Origin: Sipunculus nudus
Lineage: Eukaryota; Annelida; Sipuncula; Golfingiida; Sipunculidae
Assembly: GCA_026874595.1 (NCBI GenBank)
Contig: CM049308.1
Location: 26,460,367-26,524,366, forward strand
Reading direction: 5' to 3'
DNA: 64,000 nt
Program-made: the position numbers and the translations under genes
The notes under the pieces: generated by a model
What the model saw: the letters and a program-made list of their open reading frames with translations, nothing else
Told to the model about the DNA's origin: nothing
Databases searched by the model: none
Shown here: positions 49,007 through 59,210 of the stretch, piece by piece
Position numbering within the stretch: the stretch's first letter is position 1
How the letters are laid out: each line of letters begins with the position of its first letter

Positions 49007-49086
49007 GTAACTGTGATTGACAAGGATGAGCCAGGTGTTGTCTGTGAATCTAGAAATGACCCACATATGAAGACATTTGACAATGT
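49007..49086 (+). CDS. Exon 15: start of vWD domain
   Basis: Acceptor ttcactacag, donor GTGAGT; enters phase 0, leaves phase 2. It codes for residues 1364 to about 1390. After VTVIDKDEPG comes C-E-S-R-N-D-P-H-M-K-T-F-D, the well-known start of vWD domains (C..gDPH..TFDg). Here N replaces the usual G in GDPH, as is common in VWDE. The D-P-H residues belong to the calcium-binding start of the fold. Confidence 0.85.
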
Positions 49087-49204
49087 GTGAGTATTGATGT
49101 CATCTTCAAATAATTAACAGTACTGAATTAATTTTGAAGTGCTTTTGGCACTGCAAATAATTAAATAATCCAAATGGTTTCAATAGCTAACATTCTAAAA
49201 TCTT

Positions 49205-49400
49205 GGCTTGTCCTTGGTAAGCCTAACTTGAGTGATGATACAACTTATATGCAGGAATGCATTGCAGTGGTCATCATGTTGCATTCATATCGGGGTAAAC
49301 AGCCCATAAGCTTAACATTAAGCTATAAATGATGAACAAAAGATTACCTGTGAACTAGTCAAACTGAACCTCCGTGTCTGTGGTATCGAGTCATGATAAG
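49205..49400. repeat. Dispersed repeat, copy 2 (partner at 1945-2160)
   Basis: taagcctaacttgagtgatgata, ggaatgcattgcagtggtcatc, cattcatat, aacagcccataagcttaacatta and tgtctgtggtatcgagtcatg match the copy upstream of the gene. Fills most of intron 15. Confidence 0.6.
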
Positions 49401-49477
49401 TTGCATTTTGTTGTTTTATGCTGAAATTTATGTTTGTGATATGTAGCTGCATGAATAAACAAATCTGACTTTTGCAG

Positions 49478-49541
49478 GAAATATGATGTATTCCTTATGC
49501 AGGAGTTTGTTATCTACCGTAACCTGAGAATGCCCGTACAG
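49478..49541 (+). CDS. Exon 16: vWD domain, second part
   Basis: A 64-nt exon with acceptor cttttgcag and donor GTGAGT; enters phase 2, leaves phase 0. It gives KYDVFLMQEFVIYRN followed by LRMPVQ. This is the Y-x-x-F..G.yvL strand pair of vWD and matches the 'tG.fvlYk' region of VWDE. It joins exon 15 as DNV-KYD without a gap. The exon is short but required by phase and domain continuity. Confidence 0.85.
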
Positions 49542-49574
49542 GTGAGTAATTATATCATGCTGTACTTTGACATA

Positions 49575-49657
49575 CAGTGGAACCTCGCAATTGCCACCAC
49601 TCCACATTTATGACCACTTTGGTAATTCCTAAAGGTCACCATTGTTGGGTTCCACTG
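49575..49657. mobile_element. 83-bp pogo-like MITE with TA duplication
   Basis: Begins cagtggaacc, ends gggttccactg, and is flanked by TA on each side (49573-49574, 49658-49659). It lies inside the 443-bp intron 16, between two vWD exons. Confidence 0.75.
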
Positions 49658-49984
49658 TACATCATAATGTATCACTGTCAAGGTGCTGCCATCACAGCAT
49701 TATACTTTTCTTCAAGAAACACTTTTTAAATACAACTTTTTTTATATTTTTTTTTAATTCTAAAGATTTTAAAGGTGAAGGTGGCCACCTCGAATTTTAA
49801 CTCAGCTGATTCAAAGCAAGATGTTCATTAGAAGTGCACAAATCTAAAACCATAAAAGCTAGAAACGATAAATTTTTCAGCCTGATAGAATTGAATAAAA
49901 TCTTACAAACCAAAAGTCAGGTCCCTATGGCCAGTCTGGTTATTAATTATTTCTGGGTTATTAATGGTGCTTTCTTCTTTATAG

Positions 49985-50197
49985 GTTCATGCTCGATTTG
50001 ATGTATGTCCAAACCAGTATCACAAAGCTCCAGCCTGTAACTGCGCTGTCATGATCCAGGCGGGTGATGATGTGTATGTCTACGACAGATGCCAGATACC
50101 AAAGTCCAACCCAGCAACCAGAGAAATCTTGTACTTGAATGGCAAGATGACCACAGGCTTTAGAATTTTCAAGATGGATAATGGCAGAACAATCCAG
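49985..50197 (+). CDS. Exon 17: vWD domain, central part
   Basis: Acceptor cttctttatag, donor GTGAGA, 213 nt, phase 0 at both ends. It encodes residues 1412-1482, with VHARFDVC followed by Y-H-K-A-P-A-C-N-C-A and a DDVYVYDRC strand. The order 'V.vr...C....asCncgv....gd.v..d.C' is the VWDE-type vWD signature, the strongest reason for the VWDE label. The frame stays open for a while past the donor, but the donor and the following domain parts show that this is intron. Confidence 0.86.
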
Positions 50198-50771
50198 GTG
50201 AGATGTATGATACATATAAACCGTTCTCATACACAGCTACTATCAACTTACTTGTTCATTCCCGTAACATCATGGCTATTCCAGGGCAGGGAATAGCCTC
50301 ACAGATGCTACGTGGGGAGTCCTTGGTTATGAGCCGGACATACACGGCAGCACGCACTTTGTGGCAAAGAAGTGCTCAAGTATTAGAAAGTTTATTACAA
50401 ATTCCTGCACAGTTTAGCTACTGTTTATTTGTACATGTGAAAATAATTATAAGAAAGTATTATGTGGTGTACCTTTCATGTGGAGCGTGACATGCCTGGA
50501 TATAACAAAATATAAACAAAAAACACATGTGACAAATGAGCGATAATCAGAGATGCTGTGATTTCATGGTTCATCATAGTCCTTTTTTAGTGAACTGCTG
50601 CAGAGGCAAAGAAAATGACGAGTTTGGATTTTTAAAACACCAAATACCACCTTTGTGTAAAATATTTGTTATTAGGGAATATGCACTGATGTACACTCAC
50701 TACAAAGGAATATAGGCCAAATAAGTGAATGCAAACATTATAGTGGAGGCTTGCATTCCTTTGAATGCAAA

Positions 50772-51970
50772 TACAGTAAAACTTGTATAATGCGGACAGT
50801 TAAGGGACTGACATATTTAGTCCTTAATAGCCAGGTGTCCTTATTAGGCAGGTTGCAATTAAATTGCTTGGAGAAAACATACAATTCAGAAAATATGTTT
50901 TTATTAGCACATATACCTATATATGTCTAGTTGAAGGTCTTTTCCTGAATTGATTGTCCACAGATCACAATGTTGGCTATACGGGCTCCCAAGAACCACT
51001 CCGATACTGCCAAGTGGAACTCCTCATGCATTTTTGACTCCTGGAGCAGAACTACTTTGTGTCACTGGCAGCATTTCCCTTGAAAACATCTAGATATATG
51101 GCTTTGTGTTTGAGAACATTCACAACTTGTATCTTTCTGCACTGACACTGGTCTGCCAATGCTCGCACTCCTTTCTTTGAGATTCTCCCCTTTTTCCAAA
51201 AGCATGAGCTCCCACCTGAGAGTAGGGGTGCTGGCGCCTGGAGGCATTTTCTTGTACTATTTTTTTGTCGTAAATTTCGTTGTCCGTTAAGATCAATGGT
51301 GATGTCAATGCACAAAGTGCAAATTCTGTAATGGCAGCTAAATATAGGTGAACGTACTATTTGGTGTTAAATAAACTTTCTTTAATTAATGAGTTTGTTT
51401 GAGCTTGCTTTCTTTCACGAACAATCGGTTTGAGATTAAAAGGGGGTTTGACTTAACATGAATATGTTCTCTTGATTAAATCTGGGCTTGTCACAAAGAA
51501 AGGCCTTTTTTGCATTAATTAATTGTGTGATGATCACTGATGTGGGAAACCCTTGCCTCGACATAGTCATTGGTGAAAAATCACTGCATTAATTGGTCAC
51601 TTGGTCTGCACTTGGTAGCACATCAAAGAATGACATGAACAAAGAGAAGTAAGCCAATAATGTTTTGACAGGAAAACACTTGTATTCTTTGTTGTAGTCG
51701 CGGACAAATAAACTAAGTGTTTGGTTGGCCTCACCAGCGGACATTGGACTGCTCACCCTGTCCATAATTACCAGGTTGATTTACCATGAAAACACTTTCA
51801 TGCTTTCGCCACCATCATCTGTCCATAGTCTACATTAGACAGGTGTCCTCTTTAGGGAGGTTTAACCTTTACATAACATAGAGGGAAAATTCAAGGGACT
51901 TGTATGTTGTGTCCATAATGGCCAGTTGTCCCCCTTGGAGAGGTGTCTGCAAGACTAGGTTGAACTGTAT
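50772..51970 (-). mobile_element. pogo/Tigger-like DNA transposon with decayed transposase
   Basis: Ends: cagtaaaacttgtataatgcggaca on the left and tgtctgcaagactaggttgaactg on the right, imperfect inverse repeats next to TA. On the - strand between 51310 and 50930 broken frames code for a CENP-B/pogo-like DNA-binding region: GVRALADQCQCRKIQVVNVL then FKGNAAS in one frame, and FHLAVSEWFLGARIANI in another, with stops and a frameshift between them. These match 'SVR.LA..F...KTQI..IL.nK' and '..ea...Wf..aR..ni' of Tigger transposases. No catalytic DDE part is seen. In intron 17. Confidence 0.75.
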
Positions 51971-52099
51971 CTAGTTTTCCTGATTAATTCCCAAAGTCCT
52001 TAACAGAAATTGCCAATATAACACCTTTGTGAACAAGAAGTACTTTCCATATGACTGTGTCCTTCACCTTTTGATCACTGTTCTTATTTATCTTTATAG

Positions 52100-52202
52100 G
52101 TTCATCTGCCGACTGGTGGATTTGTGCAGATTATTCAGGATGGCGCCAAGTTCCTGAATCTTAAAATTTACCCATCCACCTTGGACTTTGGAAACACTGA
52201 AG
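52100..52202 (+). CDS. Exon 18: vWD domain, later strands
   Basis: Acceptor tctttatag, donor GTAAAA; enters phase 0, leaves phase 1. It codes for residues 1483 to about 1516: VHLPTGGFVQIIQDG and LNLKIYPSTLDFGNTEG. These are the '.v.l.sG..v.......l.v.i..p' strands that lie just before GLCG in vWD domains. Cysteine-free, as expected. It lies between introns that contain the pogo-like element (left) and a 52-bp minisatellite (right). Confidence 0.84.
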
Positions 52203-52639
52203 GTAAAATTGGTTTCAACACCCTTAAGATATCCTTGTTGTTTGAACCCTCATATATTTTAATACAATTCAAAAGTGCTTTAAATTCATAAAAGACCCCA
52301 TAAAGTGTACTAAAACTAATTATTGAAGAAAAATTTTAAATTTCAGTTTTAGGCTAGATAGAGAGAAGAGAGGAAAACAAATAAATATTGTTGAGATATT
52401 GTCACGTAGTTTAATATAAGTCTATTCAAAAAAAGATTATTGTTACTGGGGCTTTTCTAAAATTTAATTTTTTTAAATGGTACAAAATTATGTGAAAATA
52501 AGTGAAAATTTCAAAAATATGTATACCATAAGAAAGATCACTTAACCAGGTTTAAATAATGTATACTTTATGGTGTCTTATATGAATATTAATCACTTTT
52601 TGATTGATTTAATTATAGGGGATTCAAACAATAATATAT

Positions 52640-52862
52640 ATAAACTTATTTATTTTACATGGATTGTACAAATAGCTATTATACCAAACAAGGCTCTCTC
52701 CATGGCTCAGAAGACTGCATTCTGTAGTCTGTAGTCATTCTGTGTAGTCCTTCTCCGGAGGAAACCACCGGCCTATAACCCACTCTCATAGCCATACTGG
52801 GGATCGAACATGGGACACCAGCGGAGAGAGCTGAGCGTTTTGCCCCTCGACTGATACCTTAA
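52640..52862 (-). mobile_element. tRNA-derived SINE, copy b (inverted)
   Basis: Read on the - strand: B-box-like ttcgatccccag, then ctccggaggaaacc inverse, and a tail with ccatggctcagaag... tttacatggattgtac. It faces copy c head to head. Confidence 0.75.
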
Positions 52863-52935
52863 AGACAGCTTTTCACATGCTTATCTGTAGAATTTCTGTG
52901 ATTTTCTTGCTTAATCTGTATGTATGCTGTATTAA

Positions 52936-53155
52936 TGGACAGTCAAGGGGTTAAAACACTCGGCTCTTAATTCAACTGGTGACCTGGGCTTGAACCCTGG
53001 CTTGGCTGTGGGTTTGAGTGGTTCGTCCAATACTGGTAGTTTTCTTGAGTTTCTCCGGTTTCCTCTAGACACTACCAAACGCCACCACCTGAGCCATGGA
53101 GAATGCCTTGATTAGTTATAATAACTAGTTGTTTAATCCATGTAAAATAAATAGA
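52936..53155 (+). mobile_element. tRNA-derived SINE, copy c
   Basis: gtcaaggggttaaaacactcgg (A-box-like), gggcttgaaccctggc (B-box), gagtggttcgtccaatact, tttctccggtttcctct, then ctgagccatggagaatg and tttaatccatgtaaaataaata as the tail. Same family as 8248, different tail. Confidence 0.78.
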
Positions 53156-53384
53156 GTACTGTAAATTTCTGTACTGTAATTTAAAACCATCCAGAGACAG
53201 GATCAAGGTTTAGGATGTTATCCTTCACTCATTCATAATATCACTGACTAAAGAGTTGCAGATTACACAATGAACTTCACAAGCTTTTTAATTCCAACCA
53301 TCATGTAAGTCAAAAGGCTTCGGTGTAACCAGCCCAGCACCCATGGCTTGGCCCTGAGGTGCTCAGTTCACATCAAGGGCCATG

Positions 53385-53803
53385 CATATCAAGACCTGAT
53401 TCTAGATGCCTATATTATTCTGGATAGCGACAGATGCATATCCAGACCTGATTCTAGATGCCTACATTATTCTGGATAGCGACAGATGCATATCCAGACC
53501 TGATTCTAGATGCCTATATTATTCTGGATAGCGACAGATGCATATCCAGACCTGATTCTAGATGCCTACATTATTCTGGATGGGGACAGATGCATATCCA
53601 GACCTGATTCTAGATGCCTACATTATTCTGGATGGGGACAGATGCATATCCAGACCTGATTCTAGAAGCCTACATTATTCTGGATGGTGACAGGTGCATA
53701 TCCAGACCTGATTCTAGATGCCTACATTATTCTGGATGGCAACAGATGCATATCCAGACCTGATTCTAGATGCCTACATTATTCTGGATGGCGACAGATG
53801 ATA
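53385..53803. repeat. 52-bp minisatellite, about 8 units
   Basis: The unit reads cagacctgattctagatgcc, tacattattctggatggcga, cagatgcatatc. It is highly homogeneous with a few variants (tagcga/tgggga/tggcga; tatatt/tacatt). In intron 18; the short open frame at its end is not a gene. Confidence 0.95.
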
Positions 53804-54119
53804 CAAACAAACTTCCACATGACTTCCTTGGTAGGCTTCTTGAGATGGAAAGTACCATGTGCACATGCACACTACTGATTTTCTTAACATGTTCTCGGTT
53901 ATAAATATATGAACTCTCTCTCTATGTAACTTGTTGGAAACTAGGTAAAAAATAAAAATTAAGGCTCTACTCAGCTACTCAATCAGTGAATCCCTTTTTA
54001 ATCCTTTGGTGAACTCCTACATTCCTCACTTGTTATGAATTTAAATGAAATCCAGCTGTACAATAACACCATATCGTCCCCAAAAAATATTATAACTAAT
54101 AGAACATCGACTAACAACA

Positions 54120-54410
54120 TAACTTTACCTAATGCCTGCTAAGAAAGGTCCTTATAATGCTTCTGTGACAGACGGACCTTATTTATCTAAAAGCTGTTTG
54201 TAAATCCAGTACATGAACCCATGTTGAATTTGGCTAGTTGCAAATGTGCACAAGTGGAAAGGTTATATTACTAGGTGCAGAACAACGTTTGCAAAACTGG
54301 TTTGTCTGAATTGCCACCAGATGTCTTTGTTGAATGTGCCTGACATGTTATAAACATATGAATAGTAAAAAGCAGCCTGTGTACTATAGGATCTGCCATT
54401 TTTTTGGTCA
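54120..54410 (+). repeat. Family-1 dispersed repeat, copy 5
   Basis: Contains ccttataatgcttctgtgac, ttatctaaaagctgtttgt, gtttgcaaaactggtttgtc and ccagatgtctttgttgaatgtg, best matching copy 3 at 28635. Confidence 0.7.
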
Positions 54411-55004
54411 GGAATTTTCATTTAAGATCATGAAAAAGCCCTGATAAATTAATTGGCTGAAAGTGAATGAACAAAATGGAAGGATTAACAATGTTCCATT
54501 TACCTTCATCTCACTGGTTTTGGTGATATTTTTTTTTCATTGTAAAGCTTTTCTTTGTGCATCATTTTTAGAAAAAGTCACATTTAAGGGACAACTTAAT
54601 GGAATTCAGGCATTTTCAGTTAAATCCAAAGTTTATGTTTTACTACTTTTTGGATTGTTTTTCCGTGATAAAAGAGATCAAATGTGTCCCTGTACCTGAA
54701 GCCATCTTTGTTTTGGTTGGATGAACAGGAGTTGATTAGTATCAGGTACAAATTTCAACATGACAGCACAACCAATGTGACATTAATCAAAATAATCAAT
54801 AGGTTGATCAGGACTGCTGTTTATGTCTGCTACATTTTAGCCATATTTCCTATTGGAGAAAGTATCCAAAAGAGAGTTTGCATATGTCAATAGTGAACTT
54901 GCCACGTGAACGTTGCCAGGTGCAGCCATTTTGTTGATGACGATGATCAAACACCTTGGCTACTCCTCAGTAAATGGGAGTATGTTCATGTCAGCTGGTA
55001 TACA

Positions 55005-55162
55005 GTAAAACTTGTATAATAAGCTTATAATATCACCCATGAAACTGGCCAAAAGTGATCTTAATTCACACATAATAGATAGTTTAAACTGATGTGAATG
55101 CTTTTGGTTTGCTAAGGGTGGTCTAATTAGATAGGTGGTCTTTCAGACTGGTTCCACTTATT
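55005..55162 (+). mobile_element. pogo-like MITE next to exon 19
   Basis: Left end cagtaaaacttgtataata is the same as the end of the transposase-bearing element at 50772; right end gactggttccact. It stops about 30 bp before the exon 19 acceptor. Confidence 0.55.
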
Positions 55163-55192
55163 TAATTTAATTTCTTATGTTTGTTCATATAG

Positions 55193-55301
55193 GGTTGTGT
55201 GGGGTGTATGATGGATCAGCAGAGGGTGACCTTATCCAGCCTGACGGGAACTCCTACACTGGGACAGAGCGGTTCCGTCACACGTTCGCCAGGATGTGGG
55301 A
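55193..55301 (+). CDS. Exon 19: vWD GLCG motif
   Basis: Acceptor gttcatatag, donor GTAAGG; enters phase 1, leaves phase 2. It codes for residues 1517-1552. It begins GLCGVYDGSAEGDLIQPDG, the classic vWD 'GLCG..dgn..dd....dG' motif, then the F-A-x-M-W-E segment equivalent to 'F...W.v'. The residue before GLCG is Glu, not Cys, so the CGLC isomerase-like motif of multimerising vWF D domains is absent. Confidence 0.86.
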
Positions 55302-55880
55302 GTAAGGCTAAATGTCTGATACATCTGAGATGATACGTCCAAAAGATTTTTCACACCTAGTCATAGCCCATCCCACCTAAATCGCCCATCAGTTTTTTTC
55401 GATATTAATCTACCAAGTCCTTCATTTTTTAAAATAACAAATTTTCAGGTAATTCACTAGATACTCAGGCACTTTATTTAATGTATAAGTAAACCGTCTA
55501 TTTTTTTCATGTAATGTTGACTGAAGTGATAAAATCAAGGACAAGTTTTGACAAATGTTGATTGAATGATGAAAGTTCATGATACCATTAATATGCTAAA
55601 ATACATTGTCAGCTAAAAGATGCCATCCCCCACTGTCACTACACGAGGAAATGTCTAGAAAGTTGCAAAGTATACATTCACTTAAGTTTACAACAATAGT
55701 TCAATTTATGTAGCAGGAGTGTAAATAATTTGGACTCTGATACTGGACAGAAATATGAGCATTTCATAATTATTTGCAAAAAACAATTGGCACCCCTTGG
55801 TTGGATAAATAATAGTTCCAACTGTTGATGAAAGCAGGTTCTGAATGTTCATGTTCCTTATATGAACCAGAGAGATCACA

Positions 55881-56060
55881 CAGTGAAACCTCTGAATTAT
55901 GATCACAAATGAGACCTTGATAAAGATGTTGCATTGTCAAGATGGTTGTCTAAGCAAGTTCTCATATAAAGAGCAAAAAAATGTTGGGACCGTGAATAGG
56001 TGGTCTTTGTTTTGAGGTGGTTGCTAAACTGAGATGGTCATTAGGTGAGGTTTTAATGCA
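55881..56060 (-). mobile_element. pogo-like MITE (inverted)
   Basis: cagtgaaacctctgaattatgatcac, gagaccttgataaa, atataaagagcaaaa and ttaggtgaggttttaa are the inverse of the MITE at 35690-35865. In intron 19. Confidence 0.6.
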
Positions 56061-56319
56061 TTTATATCATTATACTTGAATTGCATCAGTACCAGGTGGT
56101 TGGGATGCCTCTGAAGTCTGGGAATCATTTATATTATAGATTTTTCCTGATACAAAACCTGATTAAAAGCTGACCACAGGATACATCTTAACTAGAATAT
56201 GCAATTTTTGCCATTATTGAATCAAGAATAGAATCAAAAGGCAAGAATGGGTAATTAAATTAAATCAGAGACCCCTTGGCATTTTATTAGGTTAATTTGG
56301 TGTGATATGTATCTTCCAG

Positions 56320-56486
56320 AGTTGAAGCTGCAAACTCCATGAGATTTGGATTCTGTCCCCCCGACGATTTTACCTTTGAAGAAGTTCCTAACATCTTGTA
56401 TTGTGACTGCAAAGCTCCTGATGAGAGCATGTGCACCCATCATCACGCTACCAACCCATGTATACCCAACAAAAGAGGAATTACAG
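56320..56486 (+). CDS. Exon 20: end of vWD, Cys segment
   Basis: Acceptor tatcttccag, donor GTATTT; enters phase 2, leaves phase 1. It codes for residues 1553-1608: V-E-A-A-N-S-M-R-F continues the W-E of exon 19, then Cys-containing FGFCPPDD, LYCDC, MCTHHH and NPCIPNKRG. It is the C-terminal tail of the vWD unit, where VWDE proteins also carry a short Pro/Asp-rich stretch. The HHH triplet may be chance or metal-linked. Confidence 0.8.
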
Positions 56487-57755
56487 GTATTTATCTTTAA
56501 TTATAATTAGTTCCCTGCCATAGGGAGGAAGGACTACTAAAATGGTCCATGTCTGTCTTTTTGTCCATTTATCTGTCTGTCCATACGTTTTAATTCAGTA
56601 GCAATACACAAATTTTTAGAATATTTTTCACACTTTTTAAATTTTTACCAGCCAGATAGGTTTAAATTGGATTTCTGTGTATTCCTCTGACGATTTGGGT
56701 TAGTTTAAACTAATTTCTGTTACCTCACTTAAGGATTTCTTGTTAACTGTTAACATCTGGTTAATCCAGTGTTACAGCTACTTATATATTGCACATTTAT
56801 TATTTTGTCATGAATGACCAGTAAAGTTTAATTTCCAATACACAGATGGCACTGCAGGTTAGCCACTAGACAGTGGATACACATATATAGATTCTGCCAG
56901 AAGCTTAGATAGTGAAAAAATAGTCTCAGGATCTAAGGAGAAATATATAAAAATATAAATCTGCATCCCAATGGATACATGCCTTTGCCATGTCTGATTC
57001 CATTCCCTTCACAACTTAGACCACACATTTCCAAAACACTTTGTGAACACACTGGACACCATCATTCTAAGGTGCTTGGTGCTCAAGCATGACCTGAACA
57101 GGTGACCATGCAGGAGCCAATGCGCAGCACGAGGTTAGAATTCCTGTGCATTCATTTATTCATTGGCCCATATTCCCAGGTTCATTCGCCCATAAGTGAC
57201 CCTACATTTGTGAATATTCATTGACCATGCTCCACAATCCACAGAAGATGCTTGATCAACACCAAAATCTAATCAATTCTTCCATCGCCAATTTCTGAAA
57301 TACCCAGAAAATTACTTGGGATTCTGTTCATGGTTGTGTGAGTTAGCTTGTGAACAACACACAAACATACACAAATGAGAATAATTGCAAGCCTTACGTG
57401 CGGAGGCAGTAGCTCCCGTTACTATTTACTTGGCAATGTACGTTCCAGACACTTCAAGACCAAACAGTTGAGTGGCACCACTGTCAATTATAGTACAGAT
57501 TGGAAAAAAGCTGTATGTGCAGTGTCATGATATAAGTTTATAGTTTGTCTGATCTGAATGGTTTCTATTTCATTTAGAAAAAACATTTTTTAGAAATGAC
57601 CAATGTTTTTGTAGATGTTTGAATGGTGACGAGGCCTATATGCACAAAAAATCATGAAAATCCAAAGAAGTGCACTTGAATAGACATTGAAAATAAAATC
57701 TGATAAAGTTGTAAGAAAACTGATTTTCTTATGTGTACCTATTTTTTCATTTTAG
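56487..57755. other. Intron 20
   Basis: A 'tgtctgtctttttgtccatttatctgtctgtccat' patch at 56550-56585 is the only repeat-like sequence I notice. No coding or RNA signal. Confidence 0.55.
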
Positions 57756-58010
57756 TTGGAGAAAAAACAGTGCAATGGACACTGTACCAGGGATGGTCCA
57801 TTGAAGGTAGCGACGTAAAGGAAATTACAGCAAAAAATGCATTTGAATGCAAAGAACTATGCCTGGCCAATACAAAATGCAAGTCAATAGAATATTCAAA
57901 TCGTGGTGACCTGACTGTCTGTAAACTGAAATCTGCTCTTAAAGCCGATGCTGGAGATGCCTGGGTTGCCAGTCTGGATTTTGATTTCTATGAATTTACT
58001 GAAATTACAG
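57756..58010 (+). CDS. Exon 21: PAN/Apple-like module 4
   Basis: Acceptor ttcattttag, donor GTATGA, 255 nt, phase 1 at both ends. It encodes residues 1609-1693: WTLYQGWSIEGSDVKEI strand, then F-E-C-K-E-L-C (C-x3-C), a C-K-S-I-E-Y strand and T-V-C-K-L. This is a canonical PAN core ('C...C......C.s.ey.....C.l'). The same layout as exon 6 suggests they share a recent ancestor. Its phase 1-1 ends make it the only shuffled-type exon downstream of the vWD core in the window. Confidence 0.86.
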
Positions 58011-58329
58011 GTATGATGGCTTGTTACTTGTATATTTAACAATTTTAATTAAATTCAAATTGGATTTGAAGGTCACATTTGTCACCTCCGACTACAATAA
58101 AGATGATTATGTGAAAAAGATGATAATGTAAATAAATGTGTACATACATATTTTTATACACACACATAATCATATGTATATAGATATCTCCAATATAATC
58201 AGTTTTATCAATTTTTTTTCAGTTTCCTTCATAATTGATCGATATGCATTTTTTGCATAATTGATCACAAACAATTATGTATGCATATGTAAAGGAACCA
58301 TATAATCCTGAACAAAAGTTTTAATCCAG

Positions 58330-59040
58330 TCAGAGAAATAAGAAAAACGGGACAGAAAGTAGCAAACAGCATTAAACTTAACTTTTTGCAGCTTGAAAAT
58401 TGGCAAACAAAACCTGTTACCTTGAAATAGAACCTGTTACCATAAAACAGACCCTTGAAAAGAAAAGAAAATACTTCAGCCTTGTACATCTGCATAAAAT
58501 TATTCATGGAGCAGCTACAGAGTATTTACAAAATGTCCATCCACCAAGACAAGGGTTGAAAAGTCAGTATCCCAGCAGGAGAGAAGAGGACTTCACACCA
58601 ATACGAACAAACAAAGAGTCCTACAACAAATTACATATACCAGCAACAATAAGATACTGGAACCAACAGGAGGATCAATATAGAAAAACTCCCCACATTG
58701 GGACACTTCAAAAACGCATTAAAGCAATCATTATTCCCACAGCTGCAATAAATCATACGAGAATAAGAATGGGACTTAGCCCTCTACAATTCTTCAATAT
58801 CATTAATATCTGTACCACATTACTGAAAATAATAACTATTGTTATAATCAACCTGAAGATGCTGAACATTATTTTCTAAAATGTCCAAAATACAGTGTTG
58901 AAAGGCAGGAGATGCTGAAAAACATCATACATTTCACAGGAAGACTCAACTTAAACAGTAACACAGACTTAATCATTTTAATTTTAAAAGGACACTCTCA
59001 TCTAACATTTGAAGAAAACCACACATATTTTCTATTTTAG
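58330..59040 (+). mobile_element. LINE 3' fragment (reverse transcriptase C-terminal region)
   Basis: The first frame (from 58400) gives FSLVHLHKIIHGAATEYLQN, RTNKESYNKLHIPATIRYWNQ and NHTRIRMGLSPL, as in the C-terminal tail of Jockey/CR1-type LINE ORF2 proteins ('LyKIingl.p.yl', 'R......f.Psai..WN.L', 'R.r.Glspl'). After a frameshift near 58800 a second frame codes for NQPEDAEHYFLKCPKYSVER, the typical C-x..ED..H(Y)FL.CP zinc-knuckle-like end, and closes with TAG at 59038. The fragment is 5'-truncated and frameshifted, so it is a dead copy in intron 21. Confidence 0.75.
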
Positions 59041-59210
59041 ATACTTTGTTTACTGATACACATAGATTTCAATAGACATATAAAAAAATTAATGTAACAC
59101 ATGTAATATGAAGGTACATTGACATTGACATTATACATAATCATCTAGAGATTGACAGATAATAGACTGTGATCTGTATTCTGTGTAATTCTGATCCTTG
59201 CATTTTGTAG

